Origin: Bacteroidales bacterium
Lineage (GTDB): Bacteria; Bacteroidota; Bacteroidia; Bacteroidales; UBA3824
DNA: 34,592 nt
Reading direction: 5' to 3'
NCBI GenBank assembly: GCA_017544805.1
Contig: JAFYDK010000124.1
Span: 1-34,592 of the forward strand
The notes under the pieces were generated by a model. That model ran no database searches, was not told the origin of the DNA, and worked only from the letters and a program-made list of their open reading frames with translations. Below, piece by piece: positions 8,450 to 15,681 of this stretch. The position numbers and the translations under genes are program-made. Position 1 is the first letter of the stretch. Each line of letters begins with the position of its first letter.

Positions 8450-8507
8450 AGTATTTTTAACAGATTTTAAGATAATTATTAATAACAATAAAAAAGGAGA
8501 TGCATGA
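8439..8507 (+). CDS. Micro-ORF 3 of the MLNR set (22 residues)
   Basis: The frame starts MLNRVFLTDFK and ends NKKGDA with a TGA inside the terminator hairpin at 8496-8523. It overlaps the end of micro-ORF 2. It is the shortest and least convincing of the three as a peptide gene. Confidence 0.22.
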   Translation: MLNRVFLTDFKIIINNNKKGDA

Positions 8508-8523
8508 ATTTTACTGCATCTCC
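8490..8523 (-). terminator. Terminator of the SpoIIE-like/DUF721 pair
   Basis: A perfect 9-bp stem, GGAGATGCA (8496-8504) with TGCATCTCC (8515-8523), is followed on the minus strand by six T (complement of 8490-8495). It lies 30 bases after the DUF721 stop. Confidence 0.85.
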
Positions 8524-8552
8524 CCTATTTTATCTAAAAAAAAGGACTATAA

Positions 8553-8843
8553 CTATTTGATTTTTATCGAATTAACAGCCTCATAACCCAAAGATTCGTT
8601 AATGCGCTCTTGAATTATCGTTTTATGCATATTAACCTCATTGCGGATAAGCGGACTGCGAAATTTTAGAAATAAAACTCCATCTTTCAAATAAATGTCC
8701 GCAGTCTCTCGAGATATTGTTTTGCCGGCAATTTTCTCCCACTCGTTCAAGACGCGGATTTCGTTGAGTTTCTTGTCCGCCCCGAGAGCCGTTAAATATT
8801 GTTGTAAAACATCACCTAAGGTTTCAGCCTTTTTCATTTTCAT
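8553..8843 (-). CDS. DUF721 (DciA-like) protein
   Basis: The small protein (96 residues from the ATG at 8843; an ATG at 8837 and a TTG at 8849 are alternatives) matches the DUF721 pattern: an N-terminal helix (LGDVLQQYLTALGADKKL), the core VLNEWEKIAGKTIS, the strand LFLKFRSPLIRNEVNMHK and a C-terminal segment ending VNSIKIK. DciA-type DUF721 proteins help load the replicative helicase DnaB in many bacteria that lack DnaC. This one is only the short KH-like domain, as is usual in Bacteroidota. It overlaps the end of the SpoIIE-like gene by 20 bases, so translation is probably coupled. Confidence 0.8.
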   Translation of the reverse strand: MKMKKAETLGDVLQQYLTALGADKKLNEIRVLNEWEKIAGKTISRETADIYLKDGVLFLKFRSPLIRNEVNMHKTIIQERINESLGYEAVNSIKIK

Positions 8844-9894
8844 AGTCAACCTCCTTGTTTGAAATATTTTCTGACGAAGATTTTATTTTCAATGCGATGC
8901 CTATCAAAAGTACGTCGTTTGCCCGACATGATAAGCGGTACGACTCAAAATCCTCTTTAAACGAGTTTTTCTGCTGAATCATCGGCTCTGAAGAATGTTT
9001 CAAAAGCATCTGCATGAACGCCGAATCTCCGAATCGAACACCCTCCGGGTTGCGCTGAAGGGCAAAACCATCTGTTTTAAGATAAATTTTATCCTCTTTT
9101 TCAAGCAGAATTTTCTCAGTTGAATAGTTTTTACTACGTCCGAACGAAACAGCAAAATTCATTTTGTCCCCGACAAATTCATGAACATCAACCTCCTTGC
9201 GCGAGGTGCCCGGATAGGATTTTCTAATAAGACAAAGGCTTGAATAAGCTCCTGAAAATTCGAGAGTTTTCTCCTTTTTATCAATTATGCAAACCGTAAT
9301 ATTTACGGGTGGATTCTCCTCTGAAAATTCCCCAGAATCAGATAAATGCGCATATTTTCCTCTCAACATATCCAAAATCTGACCCGAAGAAATTTTCGAC
9401 AAATCGTTTTTCAAAGAAATCTCTTTCAAAAAAACAACATTCAAAAGACTTTTAACTAAACCGTTAATTCCGGTAGCACCACAATTCCCGCTGCAAATCA
9501 AAGAGATATTGTCTTTTGAATAAAAATAATAAAAATCCCCGCCCGCATTCTCTGAAGGCATATCCAAAACAAAAAAATCCGGAAAAACAGACTTTATATA
9601 ATTAATTTCCGGCAAAATTGTTTTCCTTAATACTAAAAGGTGTTTCATAATTCCGGAATTTTTCGCTTTTGAACGCTCCAACTGCTGACGCAATTCGTCC
9701 TCTATCCTACCCTTCTGCTCCAAAGATGCAGAAAAGATTTCATTATTTTTTTCTAATTCATTAATTTTCAAAGAATAAGCATTCAATTCAGACTTCAATT
9801 CTAACACTTTAGAATAATTATTCCGCCTTTGAACATACAACAATGCCGACAAGCCTGAGACCGCTAAAACAAGTATTATAATTGCAATTAACAT
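8824..9894 (-). CDS. Membrane-anchored SpoIIE/PP2C-like protein with a degenerate metal site
   Basis: This 356-residue protein starts with a single membrane helix (residues 2-20), then a coiled coil (about 25-80) and a SpoIIE-type PP2C domain (about 85-336). Alignment by eye to the intact copies at 10209 and 12622 shows the first Asp kept (AGGD120FYYF) and the third kept (LKTD275GF). The second, in DCTGHG, is replaced by N137 in GNCGATG. The paired acids near the end, DDI in the paralogues, read N326-D327 here. Loss of two of the metal-binding acids suggests weak or no phosphatase activity, so it may act as a binding or decoy protein. It is the first gene of a pair with the DUF721 gene and has a -7 element at 9941-9948. 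Confidence 0.8.
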   Translation of the reverse strand: MLIAIIILVLAVSGLSALLYVQRRNNYSKVLELKSELNAYSLKINELEKNNEIFSASLEQKGRIEDELRQQLERSKAKNSGIMKHLLVLRKTILPEINYIKSVFPDFFVLDMPSENAGGDFYYFYSKDNISLICSGNCGATGINGLVKSLLNVVFLKEISLKNDLSKISSGQILDMLRGKYAHLSDSGEFSEENPPVNITVCIIDKKEKTLEFSGAYSSLCLIRKSYPGTSRKEVDVHEFVGDKMNFAVSFGRSKNYSTEKILLEKEDKIYLKTDGFALQRNPEGVRFGDSAFMQMLLKHSSEPMIQQKNSFKEDFESYRLSCRANDVLLIGIALKIKSSSENISNKEVDYENEKG

Positions 9895-9940
9895 TATATC
9901 AATATTTTATATAAAAACCTAACTAAAAATTTCAGTGGCG

Positions 9941-9948
9941 CAAAGTTA
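9941..9948 (-). promoter_or_regulatory. -7 element of the degenerate SpoIIE gene
   Basis: Read on the minus strand this is TAACTTTG, matching TAnnTTTG, about 46 bases before the start codon. No good -33 element is seen upstream. Confidence 0.55.
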
Positions 9949-10134
9949 AAACAGAGTTTTCATAAAAAAAAATGATTATGTTTTTTTTGATTATTTTAAC
10001 GCTTTAAATGCTGATTTTCAATGGTTAAAAAAGCAATTATTTTTTACATTAATATTTTTTATAAAAATATTGTAGTTTTATACTTTACTAATTGAAAAAA
10101 AATATATAATTTAGCAAAAATTTATGAGGGTTAC

Positions 10135-10193
10135 TTCCCGTTTTTTTAACAAAGCAATATAAAATTGGCATGTATATTGTTTTCTAACGGGAA
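10135..10193 (+). promoter_or_regulatory. Long hairpin in the leader of the first YfiR-SpoIIE gene
   Basis: TTCCCGTT (10135-10142) pairs perfectly with AACGGGAA (10186-10193). Inside it AAAGCAATATA (10151-10161) pairs with TATATTGTTTT (10173-10183, one G-T pair) around an 11-base loop. The structure ends 15 bases before the ATG at 10209. A T7 run lies in the left arm between the two stems, so it is not a standard terminator. A regulatory role is inferred only from position and pairing. Confidence 0.5.
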
Positions 10194-10208
10194 AAATAGT
10201 TAATTCAG

Positions 10209-12611
10209 ATGCAACTTACTGCTCAAAATATAAAATATACTGCGCTTGAAGCCTTTTTGAAAAGGCTTAAGAAAGGAGTTCTTGTAGCCGCATTTTTCTT
10301 AACGGCAGAAGGAGTTTCCTACGGACAAGTTGCACCCGAAATCCTAAGGTCATATTGGATTGCATCGTGTGCCGAATATGTAGAATGGAAAAACTACAAA
10401 ACTACCGATGCTTTTACCATCGGTGTTTACGGAGCATTAGCCGAGGAATTGAACTCACTCAACGAATTGGCAAAAACACGTAAAATTAACGACAGAAAGT
10501 TGGTTATCAAACATTTCCGTCGTATAAAAGACATCACGCCTACTGATATTCTCTACGTTAATAATCATTACAACGAAGAACTTGAAACCGTATACGAGAT
10601 AGCTACGACGCAAAAATCACTGCTAATTACAGACCGTGCTCCATCGGATAAGTATTTTATGCTCAATTTGTTAGTAGACGGTAAAACCAGTCAGTTCGAG
10701 ATCAACACCAAAAACGCAAGACTCTCAGACGCTATTGTTACGGAAAAACTTTCAAATCAAGGCGGTTCGACCCTCGACTTAAAAGAGCAATACGCCAAAA
10801 AAGAAAGAGAGGTCAAAAACAAAGAGGAACAACTCAACAAATTAAAAGCACAGGTTGATGAAAAAGAAAGAGAACTTGTACATCAAACAAGAGAAAACAA
10901 AGTCATCACCGAACAAAACATCGAGTTGGCTAAACAGTTGGAAATCACCGAGCAAGAAATTGACCTTCAGAGAACTAAGGCTGCTATGTTGATGGAACAA
11001 GTTAGGGTTCAGCAAACTATGCTCGCCAAAAACAAACAAAAACTTGCCGAACAAGAGGTTGAAATCGACACCAAACAAGGTCAGTTGGATGATGCTAACA
11101 ACGAATTAAAAGATAAGGAAAAACAGTTGGCTCAACGTGAAAATAAAATCCGCGAACAAGAGTCAACGATCAAAGTCAGAAATACGAAAATCAACCAAAA
11201 CAGTACCGTTATCACAGGTATCATTATTTTCCTCGGACTTGTAATTTTCCTTGTCGTATTGATTATCAGAGCCATGAGAGCAAGAAAATTAGCTAATATC
11301 GCTCTAAGAAAAAAGAATTTGGAGCTCGTAAAACAGACCGAAGAAATCAATAATCAAGCTAAACAGTTGGAACATATCAACGTGGAACTCGAAAAACTTT
11401 CCATCGTTGCCGGTAAAACTCAAAACGCCATTATCATCATGGATAGAAACGGTTATTTTGAGTGGGTAAATGCCGGTTTTACAAGATATTACGGCTATAC
11501 TTTGCAACTTTTGAGAAACGAACGAGACGAAAATATCGTAAACGTAAGTGCTAACAAAAGTATCAGAAACATATTATTTAAATGTGTCAGCAACAAACAA
11601 ACCATCATTTTTGAATCGGAGGCTGTAACACGTTACGGCAAAAAAATCAACAGCCAAGTAACCCTCACGCCTATTCTTAACGACAAAAACGAAGTGGTTC
11701 AGTTGGTTGCAATTTATACCGACATCAACAAGCTTAAAGAGCAAGAGGCCGCTATCCGCAGTCAGAACGAAGAACTTTTGCAACAAAAAAATGCGCTTGA
11801 GATTCAAAAAACTCAAATCGAGGAACAAAACAAGCACATCAAAGCCGGTATTTACTATGCTCAGACAATTCAGCAGACAATTCTTCCGCCTCAAGAGCAA
11901 ATCGAAAAATATTTCGACTGTTTCGTTCTTTACAGACCAAAAGATATTGTCAGCGGCGACTTTTACTGGTTTTCGGAGGCTCAGGAAGACGGACACAATT
12001 ATCAATTTGTCGGAGACCTCGACTGCACGGGACACGGTGTTCCGGGTGCATTCATGAGCCTTATCGGTAACAGAATCTTGAACGAGGTTATCAACGTTAA
12101 AAGGACTTTCTCTCCAAGAGACATCATGGATCAACTCAATCAAAACGTTATCAAAGCCTTGAAACAAGATCAAAGTACCAACAACGACGGTATGGATACT
12201 TGTTTTTGCAGAGTTGAAAAAACCTCAGAAAAAGAGTACACTATAACATACTGCGGCGCAAAAAGACCGCTCTATTTTATTACGAAAGAAGATCCTGAAG
12301 TTCAGATACTTAAAGCCGACAGAAAATCTATCGGCGGTACCCAGCAAAAACGTGGTAAAATAGAATTCACAAATCAGGAAATTAAACTTCATTCGGGCGA
12401 CATCATGTATCTCTCGAGCGACGGTATTATCGACCAAAACGATTCGGAACGTAAACGTTTCGGTACGGATAATTTCTTGAATATGCTGAAAAAATACAAA
12501 GACGAACCAATGGAAAAACAAGGCGAATATTTCGCTATGACCTTGGATAATTACCGTAAATCTGAGGAACAAAGAGATGATATTTCCGTAATAGGAATTA
12601 AATTTAAATAA
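10209..12611 (+). CDS. Sensor phosphatase 1: YfiR, coiled coil, membrane helix, PAS, SpoIIE
   Basis: The 800-residue protein begins with a signal sequence (residues 1-39, after a long basic N-region). A YfiR/DUF4154 domain follows (about 41-185, with ASCAEYVEW, FTIGVYG, ILYVNNHY and FEINTKNARLSDAI). Next are a long coiled coil (190-330), one membrane helix (333-354), a cytoplasmic coil, a PAS domain (398-505; AIIIMDRNGYFEWVNAGF) and a SpoIIE-type PP2C domain (560-800). All metal acids are present: D584 in SGDFYWF, D605 in DCTGHG, D738 in SSDG and D790-D791. The expected role is to dephosphorylate a Ser/Thr-phosphorylated partner in response to an envelope signal sensed by YfiR. The paralogue starts 10 bases downstream, so both belong to one operon with the SiaB-like gene. 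Confidence 0.92.
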   Translation: MQLTAQNIKYTALEAFLKRLKKGVLVAAFFLTAEGVSYGQVAPEILRSYWIASCAEYVEWKNYKTTDAFTIGVYGALAEELNSLNELAKTRKINDRKLVIKHFRRIKDITPTDILYVNNHYNEELETVYEIATTQKSLLITDRAPSDKYFMLNLLVDGKTSQFEINTKNARLSDAIVTEKLSNQGGSTLDLKEQYAKKEREVKNKEEQLNKLKAQVDEKERELVHQTRENKVITEQNIELAKQLEITEQEIDLQRTKAAMLMEQVRVQQTMLAKNKQKLAEQEVEIDTKQGQLDDANNELKDKEKQLAQRENKIREQESTIKVRNTKINQNSTVITGIIIFLGLVIFLVVLIIRAMRARKLANIALRKKNLELVKQTEEINNQAKQLEHINVELEKLSIVAGKTQNAIIIMDRNGYFEWVNAGFTRYYGYTLQLLRNERDENIVNVSANKSIRNILFKCVSNKQTIIFESEAVTRYGKKINSQVTLTPILNDKNEVVQLVAIYTDINKLKEQEAAIRSQNEELLQQKNALEIQKTQIEEQNKHIKAGIYYAQTIQQTILPPQEQIEKYFDCFVLYRPKDIVSGDFYWFSEAQEDGHNYQFVGDLDCTGHGVPGAFMSLIGNRILNEVINVKRTFSPRDIMDQLNQNVIKALKQDQSTNNDGMDTCFCRVEKTSEKEYTITYCGAKRPLYFITKEDPEVQILKADRKSIGGTQQKRGKIEFTNQEIKLHSGDIMYLSSDGIIDQNDSERKRFGTDNFLNMLKKYKDEPMEKQGEYFAMTLDNYRKSEEQRDDISVIGIKFK

Positions 12612-12621
12612 AAAAAGGAAA

Positions 12622-15018
12622 ATGTTTAAGAAATCCGTCATATCATTTTTCCCGTCGTTAGCGGCGGTGATTTTAGCGGCAGTTTTTTTGACGGCGGCAC
12701 GGACTTCCTATGCCCAACAAGCCGGAGGAAACGAGGCGCAAAGGGCACAGTGGGTTTTAACACTTTCCGATTACGTAACTTGGCCGCAACATGAACAAAT
12801 TGACACTTTCTTGGTCGGTGTTTACGGCTATAACGTACCCGAACTCGCCGAACTTCAAAGGCAAAAAAATATTAGAACTATTAACAAAAAGCCTTTTAAA
12901 ATAGTTCATTTCAAAAAAACAAAGGAAATTACATACACTCATATCTTGTATGTGAATCCCAATTACAGCAACGATTTACCGCAAATTTGCACAAAACTTG
13001 ACAATCAAAGCACTTTAATTATTACAAGTTCTTTGTCGCAAAACAGCAACTTGAGAAATTTCTGTATGATAAACCTCTTGCTCAGAGGCCGCGGTGAACA
13101 ATTCGAGGTTAACTCTCAAAGAGCAGAAGATGCTAAAATTTCTATTTCAGAAAAAGTGTTAGCCCAAGGCGGTAGCAACATCGACCTCAAAAAACTTAAC
13201 TACGGTAAAGATAAAGAGTTGCAACAAAAAGAAAATATGTTAAAAATTCAAGAGCAACAATTAGAGCAAAAAAACAATGAGCTCACCGTTCAAACTCTTG
13301 ACAACGACATAAAACGCGAACAAATTCTTTTCACGAAGTTTGAACTCGAAAACAAAGAGAAAGAAATTGAAAGTCAAAAAATGCTTGCAGACAAACTTCT
13401 TAACGATGCTGAAAAATTAACGGCAGTATTGTTAGAAAACAATGTCGCATTAAAAAAACAAGAACAAGAAATCAAAGAAAAACAGCAGCAACTTGACGTT
13501 TCAGGCGATATTTTGAGCAGACAACAGGAGCGTATCAGAGAAAGGGAAAAACAAATCGGTGAACACGAAAAAATGCTGAACCAACAATCCGGACAAATTA
13601 ATGCCCAAAAACGTGTTATTTTCGTTGCGCTGATTTTCTCTGGAATCATTCTCGTTCTTGTAGTTATCACAACGATAAGCAGTATTTCAAGAAAACGCAA
13701 AAACCGCGAACTCGCACGTCTTAACGACGAGGTTGACCGTCAGAAAGACCACATTCAAGCACAAAGCCAACAGCTTTTGCAAATTAACAAAGAATTGGAA
13801 AAACTCTCAATCGTTGCCTCTCAAACCGATAACGCCGTTGTTATCATGGACAATCAAGGCAATGTAGAATGGATTAACAGAGGTTTTACCAATATGTCAG
13901 GTTTTACTTTTGAAGATTTACACACTCATAAAAGAGATAATTTGACATCGCTTTACGCAAGCAATAATGAAATTCAAGCAATCAAAGACGAATGTTTAAG
14001 TTCTTGTCAATCAAAGATTTTTGAATCGGAAATTAAGACAAAAGATGGTAAATATTTGTGGATTCAATCCACTCTTACACCGATTCTTAACGAAAACAAC
14101 GAAATCACAAGACTCGTTACCATTGATACCGACATCACTCAGATTAAAGAGCAAGAAAATGCAATTTTGGCTCAAGGTATGACTTTAGCGGCTCAAAGGG
14201 ACGAATTAGCTCAGCAAAAAGAACTTATTGAAGAGCAAAACGCTCATATCAACACAAGTTTGACTTACGCAAAAACCATTCAGGAAACCGTGATGCCGTT
14301 GGAGGTAAATATCACGAAATGTTATAAATATTTCGGTTTGTTTATTCCGCTTCAAATTGTCAGCGGCGACTTCTATTGGTTTACACGCGTGCCGGATAAT
14401 CCCGATATGACTTTTACGGCAGCCGTAGATTGTACAGGACACGGTGTTGCAGGTGCATTCATGTGTATGATTTCAACAAGACTTTTGAACGAAATCATCG
14501 TCGAACACAAAATTTACGACACCGAAAAAATCTTAACCTCGCTCGATGCCGGTCTTAAAACCGCCCTCAAACAGGACACGACCGACAACAACGATAGTTT
14601 GGAAATTTGCATTTGCAAGGTTTTAAGAAACGAAAACGAAAAATACACTATAACATATTCAGGCGCAAAACGTCCGCTTTATATCTATCACGAAGAAAGC
14701 GGCGATTTTGAAACCTTGAAAGCAGACAGCAAAACCATAGGTGGAATCATGTCAAGAAGAAACACTACCGAATTTACTTCTACGGAAAGAAATTTGGTAA
14801 GCGGTGACAAAATTTACATGACAACCGACGGTTTTATCAATCAGTTTGATCCGAATAACAAAAAATTCGGTTCAGACCGCTTTGTAAACTTACTCAAAAG
14901 TATATGTACCAAAGAGTTAAGCGAACAAAAAACAATTTTGGAACAAGAGTATTACAATTATAAAGGCGATGCCGAACAAAACGACGACATCACTATTTTT
15001 GCAATACAATTATTATAA
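12622..15018 (+). CDS. Sensor phosphatase 2: tandem paralogue of the preceding protein
   Basis: This 798-residue protein has the same order of domains as its neighbour: signal peptide (1-31, SYA before Q), YfiR/DUF4154 (about 38-182, with WVLTLSDYVTWPQ and FLVGVYGYN), coiled coil (190-330), membrane helix (333-352), coil, PAS (396-505; AVVIMDNQGNVEWINRGF) and SpoIIE domain (555-798). The catalytic acids are intact: D583 (SGDFYWF), D603 (DCTGHG), D736 (TTDG) and D788-D789. The C-terminal parts resemble the first copy much more closely than the YfiR parts do, as expected if the two sense different inputs and share an output. The SiaB-like gene begins 25 bases after the stop. Confidence 0.92.
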   Translation: MFKKSVISFFPSLAAVILAAVFLTAARTSYAQQAGGNEAQRAQWVLTLSDYVTWPQHEQIDTFLVGVYGYNVPELAELQRQKNIRTINKKPFKIVHFKKTKEITYTHILYVNPNYSNDLPQICTKLDNQSTLIITSSLSQNSNLRNFCMINLLLRGRGEQFEVNSQRAEDAKISISEKVLAQGGSNIDLKKLNYGKDKELQQKENMLKIQEQQLEQKNNELTVQTLDNDIKREQILFTKFELENKEKEIESQKMLADKLLNDAEKLTAVLLENNVALKKQEQEIKEKQQQLDVSGDILSRQQERIREREKQIGEHEKMLNQQSGQINAQKRVIFVALIFSGIILVLVVITTISSISRKRKNRELARLNDEVDRQKDHIQAQSQQLLQINKELEKLSIVASQTDNAVVIMDNQGNVEWINRGFTNMSGFTFEDLHTHKRDNLTSLYASNNEIQAIKDECLSSCQSKIFESEIKTKDGKYLWIQSTLTPILNENNEITRLVTIDTDITQIKEQENAILAQGMTLAAQRDELAQQKELIEEQNAHINTSLTYAKTIQETVMPLEVNITKCYKYFGLFIPLQIVSGDFYWFTRVPDNPDMTFTAAVDCTGHGVAGAFMCMISTRLLNEIIVEHKIYDTEKILTSLDAGLKTALKQDTTDNNDSLEICICKVLRNENEKYTITYSGAKRPLYIYHEESGDFETLKADSKTIGGIMSRRNTTEFTSTERNLVSGDKIYMTTDGFINQFDPNNKKFGSDRFVNLLKSICTKELSEQKTILEQEYYNYKGDAEQNDDITIFAIQLL

Positions 15019-15043
15019 AAGTATATCTAAAAAAGTCAAAAAT

Positions 15044-15589
15044 ATGGCATTAATTAACAGCAGAGAAATTTTCGACACGATGTTTGAAAACAACGTAGTG
15101 ATTTCATACATCGGTCCTTTTGATGGTCAAATACTATCATTGTTGGCCTCTAACATCGAGGACTCGCTTTGGGAGGATAAAAAACGAGGCAAAAAATTCT
15201 TTAAAATTTTTATAGAATTGAGCCAAAACATTTATCTGTACTCAAAAGAAAAATCCACAGGAATCGGTCTCGATAGGTCGGCCGGTGTAGGTCTGATGCT
15301 CATAAAAGAATATGACGACCATTTCCAATTCATTACGGGAAACCTCGTTGATCATACCGATTACGTAAAACTTACGGAAAAATGCGATTTAATAATCCAA
15401 AAATCAAAAGACGAACTGCGCGAATTTAAACGTCAGCAACGCTCATTACCGCAATCCGGTCCTAACGGCGGCGGCAATATCGGAATTATTCAATCAACCA
15501 TATTAAGCGGTTATCCGCCTTCGTATGCGTTCCATAAAATAGACGACGATAATTATTTCTACATACTCAGCATAAGAATTGATAAATAA
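15044..15589 (+). CDS. SiaB-like protein kinase 1 (DUF6272)
   Basis: A 181-residue protein; I chose the ATG at 15044 (MALINSREIF) because the longer frame would run into the phosphatase gene. It resembles the SiaB/DUF6272 kinases with a GHKL-like ATP fold. The N-box reads FIELSQNIYLYS (E58, Q61, N62), the central strand FQFITGNLVDHTDYVKL, and the glycine-rich turn GGGNIGIIQ lies near residues 142-150, after a flexible basic stretch with Gln and Pro. In Pseudomonas, SiaB phosphorylates SiaC and SiaA removes the phosphate. Here the gene follows two SpoIIE phosphatases in one operon, which supports the same kind of pair. A terminator follows at 15641-15675. Confidence 0.78.
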   Translation: MALINSREIFDTMFENNVVISYIGPFDGQILSLLASNIEDSLWEDKKRGKKFFKIFIELSQNIYLYSKEKSTGIGLDRSAGVGLMLIKEYDDHFQFITGNLVDHTDYVKLTEKCDLIIQKSKDELREFKRQQRSLPQSGPNGGGNIGIIQSTILSGYPPSYAFHKIDDDNYFYILSIRIDK

Positions 15590-15640
15590 AGTCAGCCGTA
15601 TTTAACTTTTTTAGAAAAAAATTAGCAAAAACTTTTTTTG

Positions 15641-15675
15641 AAAAAAAGAGCCGCAATTTTTACGGCTCTTTTTTT
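15641..15675. terminator. Bidirectional terminator between the kinase and the ABC-F gene
   Basis: A perfect 13-bp inverted repeat, AAAAAAAGAGCCG (15641-15653) with CGGCTCTTTTTTT (15663-15675), separates two convergent genes and has a T-run in each direction. Confidence 0.93.
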
Positions 15676-15681
15676 ATGTGA

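Larger units (their letters stand above)
8100..8451 (+). repeat. Three-copy degenerate repeat: C5 box, AT-rich spacer, ATGTTAAATAGA
   Basis: The 491-base gap at 8062-8552 holds three copies of one pattern. Each has a run of five C (8101-8105, 8322-8326, 8390-8394), an AT-rich spacer of 25, 27 or 44 bases, and then ATGTTAAATAGA (8131, 8354, 8439). Copies 1 and 2 share the longer AATATTATGTTAAATAGA (8125-8142 and 8348-8365). Copies 1 and 2 also share TCCCCCGT. Before copy 1 a GGGGG run pairs with the C-run (hairpin near 8088-8105). Inside copy 1 there is a short direct repeat AAAAGCCRTACAA about 18 bases apart. No known repeat family is recognised. Confidence 0.65.
9895..10208 (+). other. Divergent intergenic region between two SpoIIE-type genes
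   Basis: This gap of 314 bases separates the minus-strand SpoIIE-like gene from the first YfiR-SpoIIE gene. It contains a -7 element for the minus-strand gene (9941-9948), an AT-rich middle with no ORF, and a long hairpin (10135-10193) just before the plus-strand start. No clear TAnnTTTG element was found for the plus-strand gene; the nearest are one-mismatch matches such as TAATTTAG near 10107. Confidence 0.6.

Noticed and set aside
8100..8451. CRISPR array
   Set aside because: The three repeats are irregularly spaced (more than 200 bases, then about 85), the repeat is short and partly degenerate, and no cas gene is present.
11574..12173. Minus-strand open frame of 199 residues
   Set aside because: It lies fully inside the SpoIIE half of the first sensor phosphatase on the other strand and its sequence has no protein-like motif; a shadow frame.
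8824..15018. Sporulation genes suggested by SpoIIE domains
   Set aside because: SpoIIE-type phosphatase domains are widespread in non-sporulating bacteria, and everything else in the window indicates Bacteroidota.
14969..15043. Upstream extension of the first SiaB-like kinase
   Set aside because: The 25 extra codons overlap the end of the phosphatase gene and are not conserved-looking; the ATG at 15044 gives the expected family length.
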